Source: Ptychodera flava
Lineage: Eukaryota; Hemichordata; Enteropneusta; Ptychoderidae
Direction of reading: 5' to 3'
Length of the DNA: 64,000 nucleotides
Assembly: GCF_041260155.1 (NCBI RefSeq)
Contig: NC_091945.1
Location: 26,346,296-26,410,295, forward strand
This document shows, piece by piece, positions 12,661 through 26,000 of this stretch; the first letter of the stretch is position 1; every line of letters starts with the position of its first letter. A program made the translations under genes and the position numbers. Below the pieces are notes generated by a model, which did no database searches, was not told the DNA's origin, and worked only from the letters and a program-made list of their open reading frames with translations.

Positions 12661-14626
12661 AGACTACTGTATGCAAATTATTGGAACGGCTGCTTATATG
12701 ATGGCCTGGACGAGGCTCGAAAAGTAGCTATTGTTCTGTAGATCTTTACAGTTTTCACGGCATGATTTCAAAGGCCACCACGTTATCAATATTACGACCA
12801 AACGGTATAAGCGGACAACTCTATGCAAATGAACTAGTGCACGGTACCAACTCCTAGGCGATGGAATGCAAACTAACTGGGGAAAACCATTGTACTTTTG
12901 TTGCCGTTTCCAAGGTAATTGCTCAGAACATACTATTCGTATTATTAAAGAAGGATGATTCAATACTTTCTCAATGCTGGCAAAGTCTTCAAAAGGTCAG
13001 ACCCGAATTAATTTTTATATCTGCCACTTATAAAGTTATCCAATCAAAACAGCTCTTTTGCTTCACTCATCAACAAGCCTTGGCAACCTCAGCTTTGTTA
13101 TATCACAACCACTCTACTGTTCATTAGCTGCAATCGTCCCTGGTTGTCAATCATTACCCTTTCGCAATATTATTGTAATCACCTCTAAACCAATCAACGA
13201 GCTCTAACGACGCCTTGCATAAAATTCAGTACAAATGAACAGAGCATGCTCAAATCGAGAATGTCGAAAGTAAATCAGAAATTCATTTCAAGTTGTGAAT
13301 ATTTTTCCTGTCAAAAATATTAAAATTTTTCTATGAAATCTGGAGAAACTTCGAGACATTCTTTGCCGCTGCACTGAAAGTGCCATTTTAGTGATTTTTA
13401 CCCTGATACTCACTTTTGAGTCTACAAACTTCATTTGTTTCTGGGTCAATAGAAAATAAAATTTGCTCGACAACTGGCAAACATGGAGAACAGTGATAAG
13501 CAGCAACTAACAAGTTTTGATGTTACTATCAATAACTGCGGAATGATGAAAAATGGAAACAGTTGAGTTTTACATAACAGCTAAAGTCCCATTCTTTTCC
13601 CGTCGGACACTGAATTATAGTTTGCCTCATTAAAAAGTCGACAGCAGAGCCTATACACGTACATGGAACATGTAATAACCATCGGAAACGGGTTTGAGCG
13701 ACAAAAATATGAACCTCACCACAAGGTATTTTCTTGTATGACATAATAATCATCCTTGGGAAAAACGTAGAACTTTTGCTTCTTAATTAGAGAAGTGCCA
13801 TTTTGCTATTGGATTGTATAATGCATAGGTAGTGTATTTGTGTAGGCCGCACCATTATGAGGATCCTGACACATGTTTATGGTTCAGTACTTTCACATTC
13901 TGTTTCTTGAAATGGCTCTTGTTAATTCAGTGTTTCTAATTATTAAGAGAGTGACTTTGTGTAACATGTACGTGTTCGAGTGATAGCCTGCCATGTGCTT
14001 CGATGTAATGTCCATCATGGCCTATCCCTAAAGCAGACATGCTCTTGTAAATTGTATTATATTGCAAATACAGACCAACGCCTCTTGGTTGTCGTTGGCT
14101 TCGAAACTATGTAAAAACTATAGATTTGATTTTGTGGTGACCTGAACGACTCCACGTTTTCAGATGAGTTTAATTACCTCAACTCCCCTGGCTCCATTTA
14201 CCCCGGGGATGTTCTAAGCTCCCATATTTATGGTACAGACTTCAATTAAAAGTCTGTCAGCGATATTGAAGAATCCCTTCGGCATGTGCTAACGTCACCG
14301 TAACTGTGTAATTTACACGAAATCACTGGGTTGGTGGCTTCAAATGTTTACACACGCACAGACACGACTAGCGAGCCCGCCGCCAAGATCCTCCAGTCAT
14401 TGCAATGCACCTTTATGATAATTAGGTGGTAAGGTTTCATACAATGTGTAACTCTATTGTAGCAGCAATCTCTTCACCAACAGTAAGGATTATTTGTATT
14501 ACCCTTTGAACGATATTGTTATACTCTTTCATTTTCAATTTATCTTATAATCTCTTTCTCATCCTGTGTTTTGCATCTATCTCTGGTTGTCTGAGTTACT
14601 AATGAGCGTATGTCTGCCTGTCTGCC

Positions 14627-14727
<101 letters not shown>

Positions 14728-16426
14728 ATGTAATCGGTTGGTAATTAAAAGCCTTTCTCTGACATGAGTGATATATGCCGATTTGATGTATTTTGACCGA
14801 TTTTACGAAATTTTTGCGTCAGACACAAGTTTGATCTTGGGAGAAATACGGGTCACCATGTCGTTTAAGAGTGTTTACATTGGAGGGCAAAAAAGTTAAA
14901 ACTCATCAAACTTGATGATATAAACGTGGGTTGTCGTGACGTAGAACAGCCAGGGGATAAATCCAGTATTTTTGTCAACAGATGACAAACTTTGCTTGTA
15001 TATGTGATAAGTATTTTTACACGTATTATAGCAGAATCATCGACAACAACATACAAAATTGACTACCTTACTGTTGATCGGCTTTTAGGTGGGTTGGTCG
15101 ATTTTATAACGCTAAACTTGATGCGTCCCATCAAATAATTTAAAGTTAAGTCGAAACGTTATACACATCAAAATATGCGATAAATTTAGTGAGTTATAAG
15201 TATATTTCTTTGCATAAAATATTTCTCTTTACGCCCCTCTCCCCCACCCTGGCTTGTTGAAAAGCTGATATCCAGTATGTTGTCAGACACAGCTTATGAT
15301 CGACTGAATTAATTTGTTACAGATGAATAACTTAAAGAGTGGGACTTTTGCGATCCTCATAGAAACCCCGGAATGTGTAATCATTGGTTTTTGTAATTTC
15401 AGGGCGATCAAAAATATCTGTACTAGTACTGGTGTCGCCCATTTTCTACATCATACATGTGCACGGTGTGTGAGCTGGCGAGACATGCAGTTTATCATGG
15501 AGTACCAAAGACAACAGACGGATACGCGCAACTATTATACCTGGGATACATGACTTCAAGAATAACTCCACCAAGCACACAGTATAATATCACAAGACGA
15601 CAGAAACCCTTCATTCAATAATAAAACATTTTATTATTGACCCGCAAGCAATATACCTCCCTAAGAAATATAAAATGTCTAAGCTCTAGTCTAAAATTTA
15701 CACACATATACCGTCATAGGCTTTACAATAATCCAAATCAAACAATCGTGTCACTCAAAAAAAATTGGTCAAGGACTTGTGAACTCCTGACTGGTTTGCA
15801 TTTTTCACACGCAAACGTGTTCATTCATAAACTATTGCCCATTTCGACTGAAAAATTGTACTGGATAAAATTTACGAATCAATGAACATCCAAAAGCGTT
15901 AACGTTGTTTAACTTTTCTACCTCCAGGAAGCAAAATCCGAGCAAACGCTATACCGTTGCAGACTACTCACTAATCTGAAAGTATCAAAAAGCACTTATA
16001 CCTGTTGACGACTCATTTTTTTCGGAGTGTTTATCAAAAAGATTTAACTAGACGATACAGTCCTGATGTATTTCATTAGGAACCATTACATCTGTAACTA
16101 GTCAATGTAAAAAACACGGGTGCTCTGTGTATCGATTCTAGCTCTAGAGGGCGAGCTCTGTTTACTTGTGAAAGCTGTCAACCTAAGTAACAAGCCTATC
16201 ATCATTAGCAAAATAGGTGCTGTGAAATAAGAAATATACCACCTTTCATCTTACACCATAATAATCGCCTATCCACTACGCTATGTTGTGTTTTGTGTGT
16301 GCGCGGACTGGTGGGAGGTTTTGGTGCCATGACTCAAAACCCGTGCTCGTGATAGCAATTGTAAATGACAAACTCGAATTGCTCTAATTCAAGCTTCAAA
16401 AGATCTTGTTTTTTTCTTTCCCCCTT

Positions 16427-16468
16427 CTACGGCACATACTTCAAATCTGTGCCTACTTGGATCACGTT
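16427..16468 (-). CDS. BPI: BPI-like gene, exon 16, C-terminus and stop
   Basis: After a pyrimidine-rich acceptor (ttgttttcttccag) the exon reads NVIQVGTDLKYVP and then TAG, matching the family C-terminus (..NFLLFGADVVYK in mammals). The preceding exon 15 (16671-16747) reads DKGKKGFPLPSIEGVEF, its acceptor at 16748 placed by phase. I see no obvious AATAAA close downstream on this strand; the nearest candidate (tttatt on the plus strand) is near 15632. Confidence 0.88.
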   Translation of the reverse strand, partial: NVIQVGTDLKYVP

Positions 16469-16881
16469 CTGGAAGAAAACAAACGCAATTACATAAATTA
16501 ATTGTTGCGATAAGAATATGTGATGCGGAAATATTTTGTCTGCGAGTGACGCCGTGCGAAAAAATATGGACATAATTGTGTATGGCCCTTCGTCGATTGA
16601 ACTTTTACAAGCCAATCCAGCAGATGTACAAAGTTATACATGGAAAAATCAGTGTATAGTAACTACTGACCTTCTTCAAGACGATCTCGGGATTGATGAA
16701 CTCGACGCCCTCTATCGAGGGTAATGGGAAACCCTTCTTTCCTTTGTCTGAAAGAAAAACATTGGAAGTCCAAAATTGTTATTTTGGCATTTTGACTTCA
16801 TTTTTCTAACTGAATTTGGGTATAACATTAGAAAATTAAATGATAAAATCATTTAAATGCTTCGATGCAATATATTTACTT

Positions 16882-16968
<87 letters not shown>

Positions 16969-18135
16969 AGTATGTCAGTCCTACCATTGAGATATGGTAT
17001 CACTCCAGCGTCGATGAAGATATCCACTGCTGGCTGTATGAGGATAAGCTGAAATTGAAACCACAAAATGAAAGAGTAAGACAGGCCCAGTGGTGAGCGA
17101 GTGGTGATCGAATTGTTGGTCAGGATAGGCACTGTTCACAACTGCACGCGGGTAAAGAATGCCTTCTTTGATGGAGGCATTATGGTTCCTGCCTGATTTT
17201 CAAATTGTACAGCATTCCGTATTTGACAACGCCAGTGGTGCGAATTGTTCAATAGAAAAATACTTGAAGGTAAACGACTTTAAAATAATATTTCCTCTAA
17301 AACTATAACTTACACTAAACGGACCAATGGCAGTTTTCGTCAGTGTCAAGTCAGCGCTGAAAAAAGAATGTAAAAGAGGCCGTTTAGTTTACTTTTCGAA
17401 AGAGCCAAGAAGACTATGCTAAATTTATCGCTTTCTTCCCACAGTGGCCAAAAATGCAAGTCAAGCGAACTCTGTGTCGTCTCGACTTGTAGCGGGAAGA
17501 ACTTGTACAATTATAAAGGCACTGGACGCCTGCGAATACAGACAATAACATGTTTCCCTAAATGAAGCTATCTCAAACTGGACTCCACAATTTGTCGTAA
17601 ATTGAGACAACACAAAATCTCAGGAATGAAAGTATAAGTTAAAACAATCAGATAACGACATCATATATTATTTTCATCGTCTTAAGTACAGCTTAATATC
17701 CGCCATATTTTGTGGAGGTGTGAGATAGAGAGAGGGGAAGGTCTCGGTGACGTTGCCAAGACGACTAAAAGCTGCCGTTACATCAGCCAACTCACCTCAT
17801 GGATGTAACCTTGCCAGTAATGTTCGGGTCAGCAAAGCCGACAGTTCCCGAGCCCTTGGCGACCTTGTTGATGGAATGAAGATAAACCGATTAAGTAAGG
17901 TTGATGAAATTTGAAGTCTTTGCTATAACAATCCATGGCTAGGAAATACTTTACGAGGAGTAACAAGCCATCAAATGCAGCATCAAAACTTGAAAGACAA
18001 GTCGTACAAATCATATTGTACAGTGATCATCCATCCATCCATCCATCCATCCATCCATACAGACTAATTTGTTCTTCTTTTCTACATTCTTACATTATCT
18101 TGGATAATTGGATAATACTGTAACAATAACAATAT

Positions 18136-18181
<46 letters not shown>

Positions 18182-18202
18182 TAGAGAGAGAGAGAGAGAG
18201 AG

Positions 18203-18283
<81 letters not shown>

Positions 18284-21200
18284 TCAACATAAGTAAATGT
18301 GGTACTCACCACACCCAGTGTGAATACATATTGGCGTGTAGCGTTGGGTAGGACGACGTAAGCGATGACGTCACCCAACAGCATGCCATCTACCGCGTCC
18401 TTGCCAACGGTTACGTTTGGCGCCTTGGTGCTGTTTATAATCAGTTCCATCAACATGTTGGGGTACATCTTCTTTAGCTATTGTGCCAAAATTGCATAAA
18501 ATGTACATTTGGATATTGCCGATGCTTATTGAGAACTGAACTATGAGTCGTATTACAATCTAATGAACAATGATTCAGGTAGGTAAATTGTCCTACTCCG
18601 TCAATATTGGCAAAAAACTAAAGTCTTGTCAAAACTTTGAAAAGAAATGAAAATTATCAAGCGTTACATTTATGTGAAATTAAATTTTAAGACTTAGAAA
18701 CTTTACAAATAATCTGAACACTTTATCTTCTTAAATCATATAATGGTATTCTTTGTGTACTTTGGACAAACCAACCATCCAGTCAGGTGAATCCAAAAGT
18801 CGAACGCGCAAATAGACGAAGGATACCATGTCAATACAATTCTGACTTATCGCTGGCAATCTCTCGAAAATGAAATCGTGATCACTTCATCATTTCAATT
18901 AGTTTCTAAGCAACACCGTCCAAGAAGGGACAGGCAATGGATTTGAGTGTGAACGTTCATCCCACTGGAGGATAGCGACAGAAAAACATCTTTTATGTTT
19001 GGTAAACTTTAACTGGCTGGGGACAGTGAATCATTTATGGTCCATATAGTTTTCATGGATCACTGTGGAGGTTACATTCCCATAACTCCCTAGAAAGTCA
19101 ATGCATGCAATAATGCAAACATGATGTTGTGGCACCTTTCAAACCAAGCATGCCACAAAAATGACAGAACTCTGAGAAAAATAGAAATGATTATTTTACA
19201 TCATACCTGTGGAATGAGACCGCCGATACTACTCGTGTTCAGACGAAACTGGCTTTCAGCTGGGACCTGAACAAAGGAAAGAGTATTGTAATGCTGTTAA
19301 ACCTTTCGCAATTGTTAGGCCTATGGAATATTCATTCAACAGTGATACTGGAGCCACGCACAATGGAGTTTGCGAGAATGAGTCAGTATATAGCTGTTGA
19401 ACATCTCCGCACTCTAAGACACTGTGCTTTCAGTATTGTGTGTCTGGTATTGTCCATAAACTCTTCTACATTGCCTCCTCGCCTGTTCAGTTTAAACCCT
19501 TTCACCCATGCAGTTCCCTGTATACAGGTCCAACTTTACCATAGAAAACAATGGATTTGGGACAAACCATGGTGGTGAAAGGGTTAATCACAGGCAGCAG
19601 TATCGCCTCTAATGTCTATGATTAAACAGTTCATGTAAACATGCTGAGGAGATGGATACCGGACTATGGTTTGGAAGAATTGGATCTCGCGTGCATCAAT
19701 ATTTAAGATTTGATCTTCTACTATAGATTGGTAGATCATACAGTAGGCCCTAACTTCACCTGCAATGAACAGTGGCAAACAAATGAAACAAACATTGTAA
19801 CACCTGTGTTATTCACAAAGTTTAAATTGATCGATCGGCTGATATTCTAACAATGTCTCGAGGTGGGTGTATGCATGTCCTGAGGTCGATCACCAAATTC
19901 CTTAATGGTAAATCAGTTAAAAACTTACCATATCGTCTGTTATGTTGTATGTCAGTTTTCCTATTTCCTGGAAGACGTAACCCGCCGTGTTGACGACGTA
20001 ATCGGTAACCCACATGTAAACCATCTTACTGGTTGAGTTTGAACTGGGATTGCGGGCACTTTATACGGCGCCTCTCTGTCGTGTTTGCCGGTTGGATAAA
20101 ACTCTCCCTGGTGCGGACAAATTAAATGAAGTATATTAAAATGTTGGGATATGCACTTTCATGTGTTCGAAGACTTTGTCCTAATGTTTTCAAGTATTAA
20201 CCTGCCAAATTATTTAAGATTTATTTGAAGCTGAAATCGCACGATTGAGCCCGGTTAAACCACAGCGGTATTTAACACGAGAAAAGCGAATTCCTCGCAA
20301 TCACGAAATTTACATGCCGATTATTTTCCCAGATCTTAAACAAAATGCGGGGAACCATTTGAATTTCAGAAACCTCGATAAGTATAGAGTATTAAAACTT
20401 TCACATATGGCACTTGGCGAGAGGAAAATACTGGTACACTAAATATAAACAGTTACAGCGCCCGTTGTTTTGAAAAACAGAGGGACTGAGTTTGAAACGA
20501 TGAGCAAATCAGCACACATATATGCTAAGGATGGCGACTTTGAGTTGTGAACGAACACGTGTCACTTTTGGAATACCTTGTGTGAAGTTTCCATGTATAT
20601 CTTATCGAAGAGGGGGTCGGCTACCAGTGAGTAATCCAGCTCTGTGTATGGTCCAACCGGTGTGATGACTGAACAGATAAAGGAAAAAAAACCGTTTGAA
20701 TTGTATCATCTGGTTTTTGATAGGAAAGCATATGTATTAGACGATCACGAAATGTCTTGTAAGACTTGAAATTGATTTCATGCATTCAAATCTCCCTTGG
20801 TCCAACTACGGTAATGAAAGGGTTAGGAACTTCATTTTTCTCATTAACTTTGCCAAAATACTTTAAAATATCTCCCTTCATGGCTGAGAATGAAAATAGC
20901 ACGTAACTCTTCTGAGTCCTATGTTAGAGAATCAAAAATATTTCAGTATTTGTTACGTTTGTTAGTACTGTATTCTGAAAACATAATTTTCTGCTTCGGT
21001 AAGAACAACAGGCGGGAAACTCCATTTTCTCGGCAGATCTTGGAAAGAGTCCACTCAAGCTGGTGAACAAGAAAGAACTGTATGATTTCGAGGGTGTGCC
21101 AAAATTGACCTGGCGTGCATTTTGCCTGAACCACGGAATATAAGGTTAATGTTTTGTCATCATGAAGCAGAAGTCGACGTTTATAGACCACCAAATATGG

Positions 21201-23039
21201 CCTTAATTTCTTACTTTTCATGGAGGCCAACGCTTGAGCTGCACGTGTGTTAATTTCTTGGTTCACCATGTCACAAATCTAAAACGTGAAAAAAAAGAAA
21301 CAAGTGAAGTTTGTAAAAAAAATATCGGAGCATTTACATCATTTGTAAAACTTAAACAGTTATTTGTTTACTTAAAAAGTCTAGTAATGGACGACAACAG
21401 GGAAATACGATTCTTTGTTTCATCAAGCCGAATTTAGGGTGTCGTCTGCTTGGTAAATGGCTTGCTTGATTCCACATCGCGAAAATCTAGCCCGATTTCG
21501 TTGCTTGGACCTGAGATCGTGAAGCCAAAAATGAAACCAAATAGCAGAGCACGGTTTCGATCCATGGACCTCTGGGTTATGGGCCCAGCACGCTTCCGCT
21601 GCGCCACTCTGCTGCACGAATAATTAGATGCAATTTATCAATTTATTCATCAACCTTACTGAAAGCCAGGGTCACAATGAACGTTTAATGTTTCAGAATT
21701 ATTTTTGTCTTGTTTTGGCGATATACGTTCACAATTTACAGGGCTATCACGGTCATGACTTGAAACTCATTCGCCGCACACTTAACATTGGAATGTTGTA
21801 TGAGTTTACCGTTCATATATGAGCAATATCTGTGTGTTTCCTTCCTCGGTATCTCCACATTATTTTCCATACTGAAAGTTTATCCAATCAAAGGGAAGCG
21901 ATCGTAGTCTAAAGGTAAAACTCCACCGATTCAAAATGTGCATTACTGTTTAAGGTCGTAGAATGCGCCTCGGGGACAGATATGAGACCCACATTTTTAC
22001 AAATCTTTTCTGATCTACCACTTACCACTTGGGCTCGTATTAAAGCTCTTGGAGTAAGAAAACTTTTCATCGTCTTAGTCTTTCGAAAATCGGAAAATTT
22101 CCTTTTCCCCACAGAATTAACACGGGGTGGCGGCCGTTTTGAATTTCAAAAATTAGTAAATATTAGGTAGTACCAAAATTTGCACTATGACCCCTGATTT
22201 TCATACTTGATTTGGTAAGCGAATGATTGAAAGTTTTATTGAAGAAATTTCATACAAATATCATACAATGAGCAATAGACTTGATGTGTTATTTTGTCTT
22301 TAGTTTCTTCTTTTCTTACCTTGCCGTTCAAACTGTCTCGCAGTGCGTTTTCGATCGAGCTTGAGAATAAATTGTACAACCAACTGTAAGAACGAGAATG
22401 AAGAATTTGTTGATGTTTCTGTCACTGATCAAACCTTCATACTCCTTTCTCGGAAGAGAAATCATAGAAATATGTGTGTCCCATCGACGCAAGCAAAGTT
22501 TGAACCGTCAGCATTTTGAAAGATCACAGCCTCATGAACATAAACTAAGAACGTATCTTCATCGAGAAAATGCTTTGCAAATATGGACAAACGTTAAGAT
22601 CAGGAAGCACCATTGAATTACGCTTACGGTTTGTGGAGGAAAAACACGAAAGGAACCCCGTTGGCGGCGTGCTCAGTGTACAGTTTGTGGCCAACTTCAA
22701 TAGTTTTGTGGCTCAAATCCTCAGAGAGACGTTTCAGTACGGCGCAAGGGTAGGGAAGGCACTGTGGAAGAAGTTATTGGCCGTTTTGTGATAACGATTC
22801 ACAAGTGAATCAACAAATACTGAGTAGCTTGTGACAGTGTCACCCGAGACTTTGCCACAACAAACCACTTTGCTTGATCGCAGTCCCTGACGAAAATGAG
22901 GTGACTTTGCGCACGTGCTTAAAATCGAAAACGGGACAGTTTCGATGGGCGCTGTTTCGAAAATGATAGGATAAATGTTCTCATATGGCGATGATGATGA
23001 TGATGATGATGATGATCATCATCATCATCATCATCATCG

Positions 23040-23082
<43 letters not shown>

Positions 23083-26000
23083 ATACTCACCTAGCGCCTC
23101 CGTGCAATGTGATTTTCAACGAACCAATATCACCGTAACATTTAGCCGGTGCTATTGTTGGACGTCCTTTACTGTCTTTTCCTGTACGGACACGAAAGAA
23201 CATATTTTTTTCAAGTATTACTTCTGTATTTCGATCTCTTAAAACACTTGCTGGTGTTAATAATATTTTCCCTTTCGCTTTCAGATTATAATTGTGGAGT
23301 TTTGACTCGCGTTTTAACTGTAGATGCCAACACACGCGTCATTAAGCTTAGTGGTTAACGACAAACGAACTTTCTACGACCAAAAAGAGTCCACTGTTTT
23401 TTCTGTCCACTGTTCATATTTATTATACTGGTGACTTCCTGTTGTAACATTTTATGTCGCTCTCTCCCACGCCTACCATTCGTAAAATACTCACCCAGCT
23501 TCACGGCCAAGTTCAAATTCAGATTGCTAGCAGATGCGTCGAAGCTTCCGTGGTCGCTTATTTTGATGCTGAAAACGAATCACACGAAACTTTAGACAAC
23601 TTTCAAATGATTCTGCTTGCATCGAGAGTGAAGAGCCCCGAAATTGACCGTGGCTCTAATTCTCGCATTCGGTTTTGTCAATTCGGTTGTGTCTGCTGGG
23701 ATTCCTTCAAAATGTCTTCCAAAATGTTGCTGTTATAGATCGACTAGGACGCACCTCAGGATTGTGAACACCGTGAACGTGTTATTAGTTGATACACGCA
23801 AGAGATACCACAACCAACACATACGATGTCGGCCATGTAATGCACAAAAGGAGAACTATGCATTATTCCGACGACTACACACTACGATGCGTGACTTCTT
23901 TTCCGTGTAGCCAATGTCAATACTAAGACACACTTACAAGCCCTTCTTGTATTTGTATCTCCAGTCGCCATGCAGGGAAATACTGCCACCACTGGCGACA
24001 AACTGAAGCCCAACACCAGGATCTGTTGCTAAGGAAGTCCTCGGTACATTGAATCCAGTTATCCTCATGCTGTCGATAGGCAAGACATAGTTCGTGTGAA
24101 TTCATGAAAGAAGGGGAAGTAGTTTATCGAGTTCTTATTTATCAAGTATGTTGTCTATGATTTAAGTGGTTTTTTTTCTCAACAGGGCTCCGTATAGTCG
24201 AAGTCTTCATGTAAAACAAATAAATCAAGTAAATTATGCATCAAATAGCTACGACTGTGTATGATTGTGCTATAAATTTCTTTTTGTCCAAAATGCATCT
24301 GAGAAGAAATTGATTGTATTCACTTCATATGGACAACTTGTGCTAAATGTGTATTCATGACGAGCCATACCACGTGCACGTCGTAATGCTATGTTCAAAA
24401 TCTAAACCCCCCCCCCCAAAAAAAGGACAACCTCAATACATGTAGGTGCCGAGCAATCGTGCATCGCGGCAAGGTAATAATATCATTTAGACAGTGTACA
24501 CGGGCACCCATTTTAACGTAAACTACTAAAAACATTAATGAACAGATCTTTATGTTGTCATTTTCAGCAAATAGAGGATTATGAAAAGAAATTACTGTGT
24601 TATCGTGACAATGGTTACAAACATTGTGGTGTACAATGACACATAACCATCATGCACCTGTACTGTGTACCAGAACAAGTTACAGTTATGGAAATTTTGA
24701 GGAAAGAAGTCCGATATTTTAGAGATAGTATGCACCTCGAAAGTCAAATACTTAAAATGTTTACAAAGACTTTCCTCAATGAAACTTTCAAGAATTCTCT
24801 TAGCAAATCGAGTATGAAAATCAGGGGTCACTGTGCAAATTTTTAAGTTGGTACTGTAGAAACGGATTACCTGACATTAACCGATATTTGAAATTCAATA
24901 TGGCCGCCGCCACTGTGTCAATTCTATTGGGAAAACAAATTTTCAATTTTCGGAAAACTAAGACTGTGCAAATGTTTCTCACTCCAAGAGCTTTAAAATG
25001 AACCCCAACAAGTGGTAGATCAGAAAAGAATTGTAAATCTTAAGAGTCCGATCTGTCCCCAAGGCGCATTCTACCTTAGTATCTTTGGTCGACTTTCGCA
25101 GAGTTCGACTTTCGAAATAAGGAAGTTGCGAAAAACTTGTGTACTCTAAAAATCGACTTCCGCATTTCACCGAATAACCTCTGCAGAAACGCTGTTACGT
25201 ATTTGAAAGTCCCCTTATCTCTTATGCCACAGCTGCATAGTACATACGTACATTCTACATGTAAATGCGTGTACAGCAGTGTGACCTGGTAACAAATTTG
25301 CTGTTGAAGAGGCCATACAATGCTTTCGAGAGTCACGTGGTCGAAAGTTGGATGCTCTTGAATCTTAGAATGAGTTGGGGACAAGTGAGTAAAATAATGG
25401 CCGTCATTGTACGAGTATGTTCTGAGGAAGGGACTATGCTTGTTAGGCCGACAGCAAATCATGAGATCTACTGAAAATAATGGACAATAGACAATGATGA
25501 AAATGGCAACGATATAGATGGCACAGTACTGGACGTATCGTTTCACGACAAGGCGAAATTAAAGGATACGCAGCTTTGTATACTCCGTTACGAAAACCCC
25601 CGAGTTCAGAAACATGATGAACTCGCCTACTTTGATCGGGTTATAATTTTTTGCGCTAATGATGAAGGTTGCAGTCTCCAATACAAGATTGCCGACTACT
25701 TTACCAACAACGATGGTGTTGATTTTACCGACTGACAGAACAAACAGAACAAACATACTATATCAACCCTCGAAAGATTTTGACATTTCGTAAGAGAACA
25801 ACAAACAGTATATAAGCTATGGTTTTGGGAGATGTATTAAGGTAGAACGCGCCTCGGGGACAGATAGTCGGACTCTCAAATTTCTACAGTTCTTTTCTGA
25901 TCAACCACTTGTGGGGGCACATTTAAAAGCTTTTGAGAAAAAAAACTTTCACCTTCTTAGTTTTTCGAAAATCCAAAATTTAATTTTCCCCCATAGAGTT

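Noticed and set aside
16536..16724. 62-codon plus-strand frame with acidic protein-like composition
   Set aside because: Antisense shadow of BPI-like exon 15 and the adjoining intron.
16836..17132. Poly-RE and poly-SL frames
   Set aside because: Caused by the GA microsatellite; the only real coding part is BPI-like exon 14 at 16985-17048.
21180..21215. Extension of BPI-like exon 7 past the gtaagaaa donor (reads KKLRPYL, which resembles LQPYF in mammals)
   Set aside because: No strong phase-1 donor follows, and using the gtaag donor gives a chain only one residue shorter than mammalian BPI between the conserved Cys and DYSLV.
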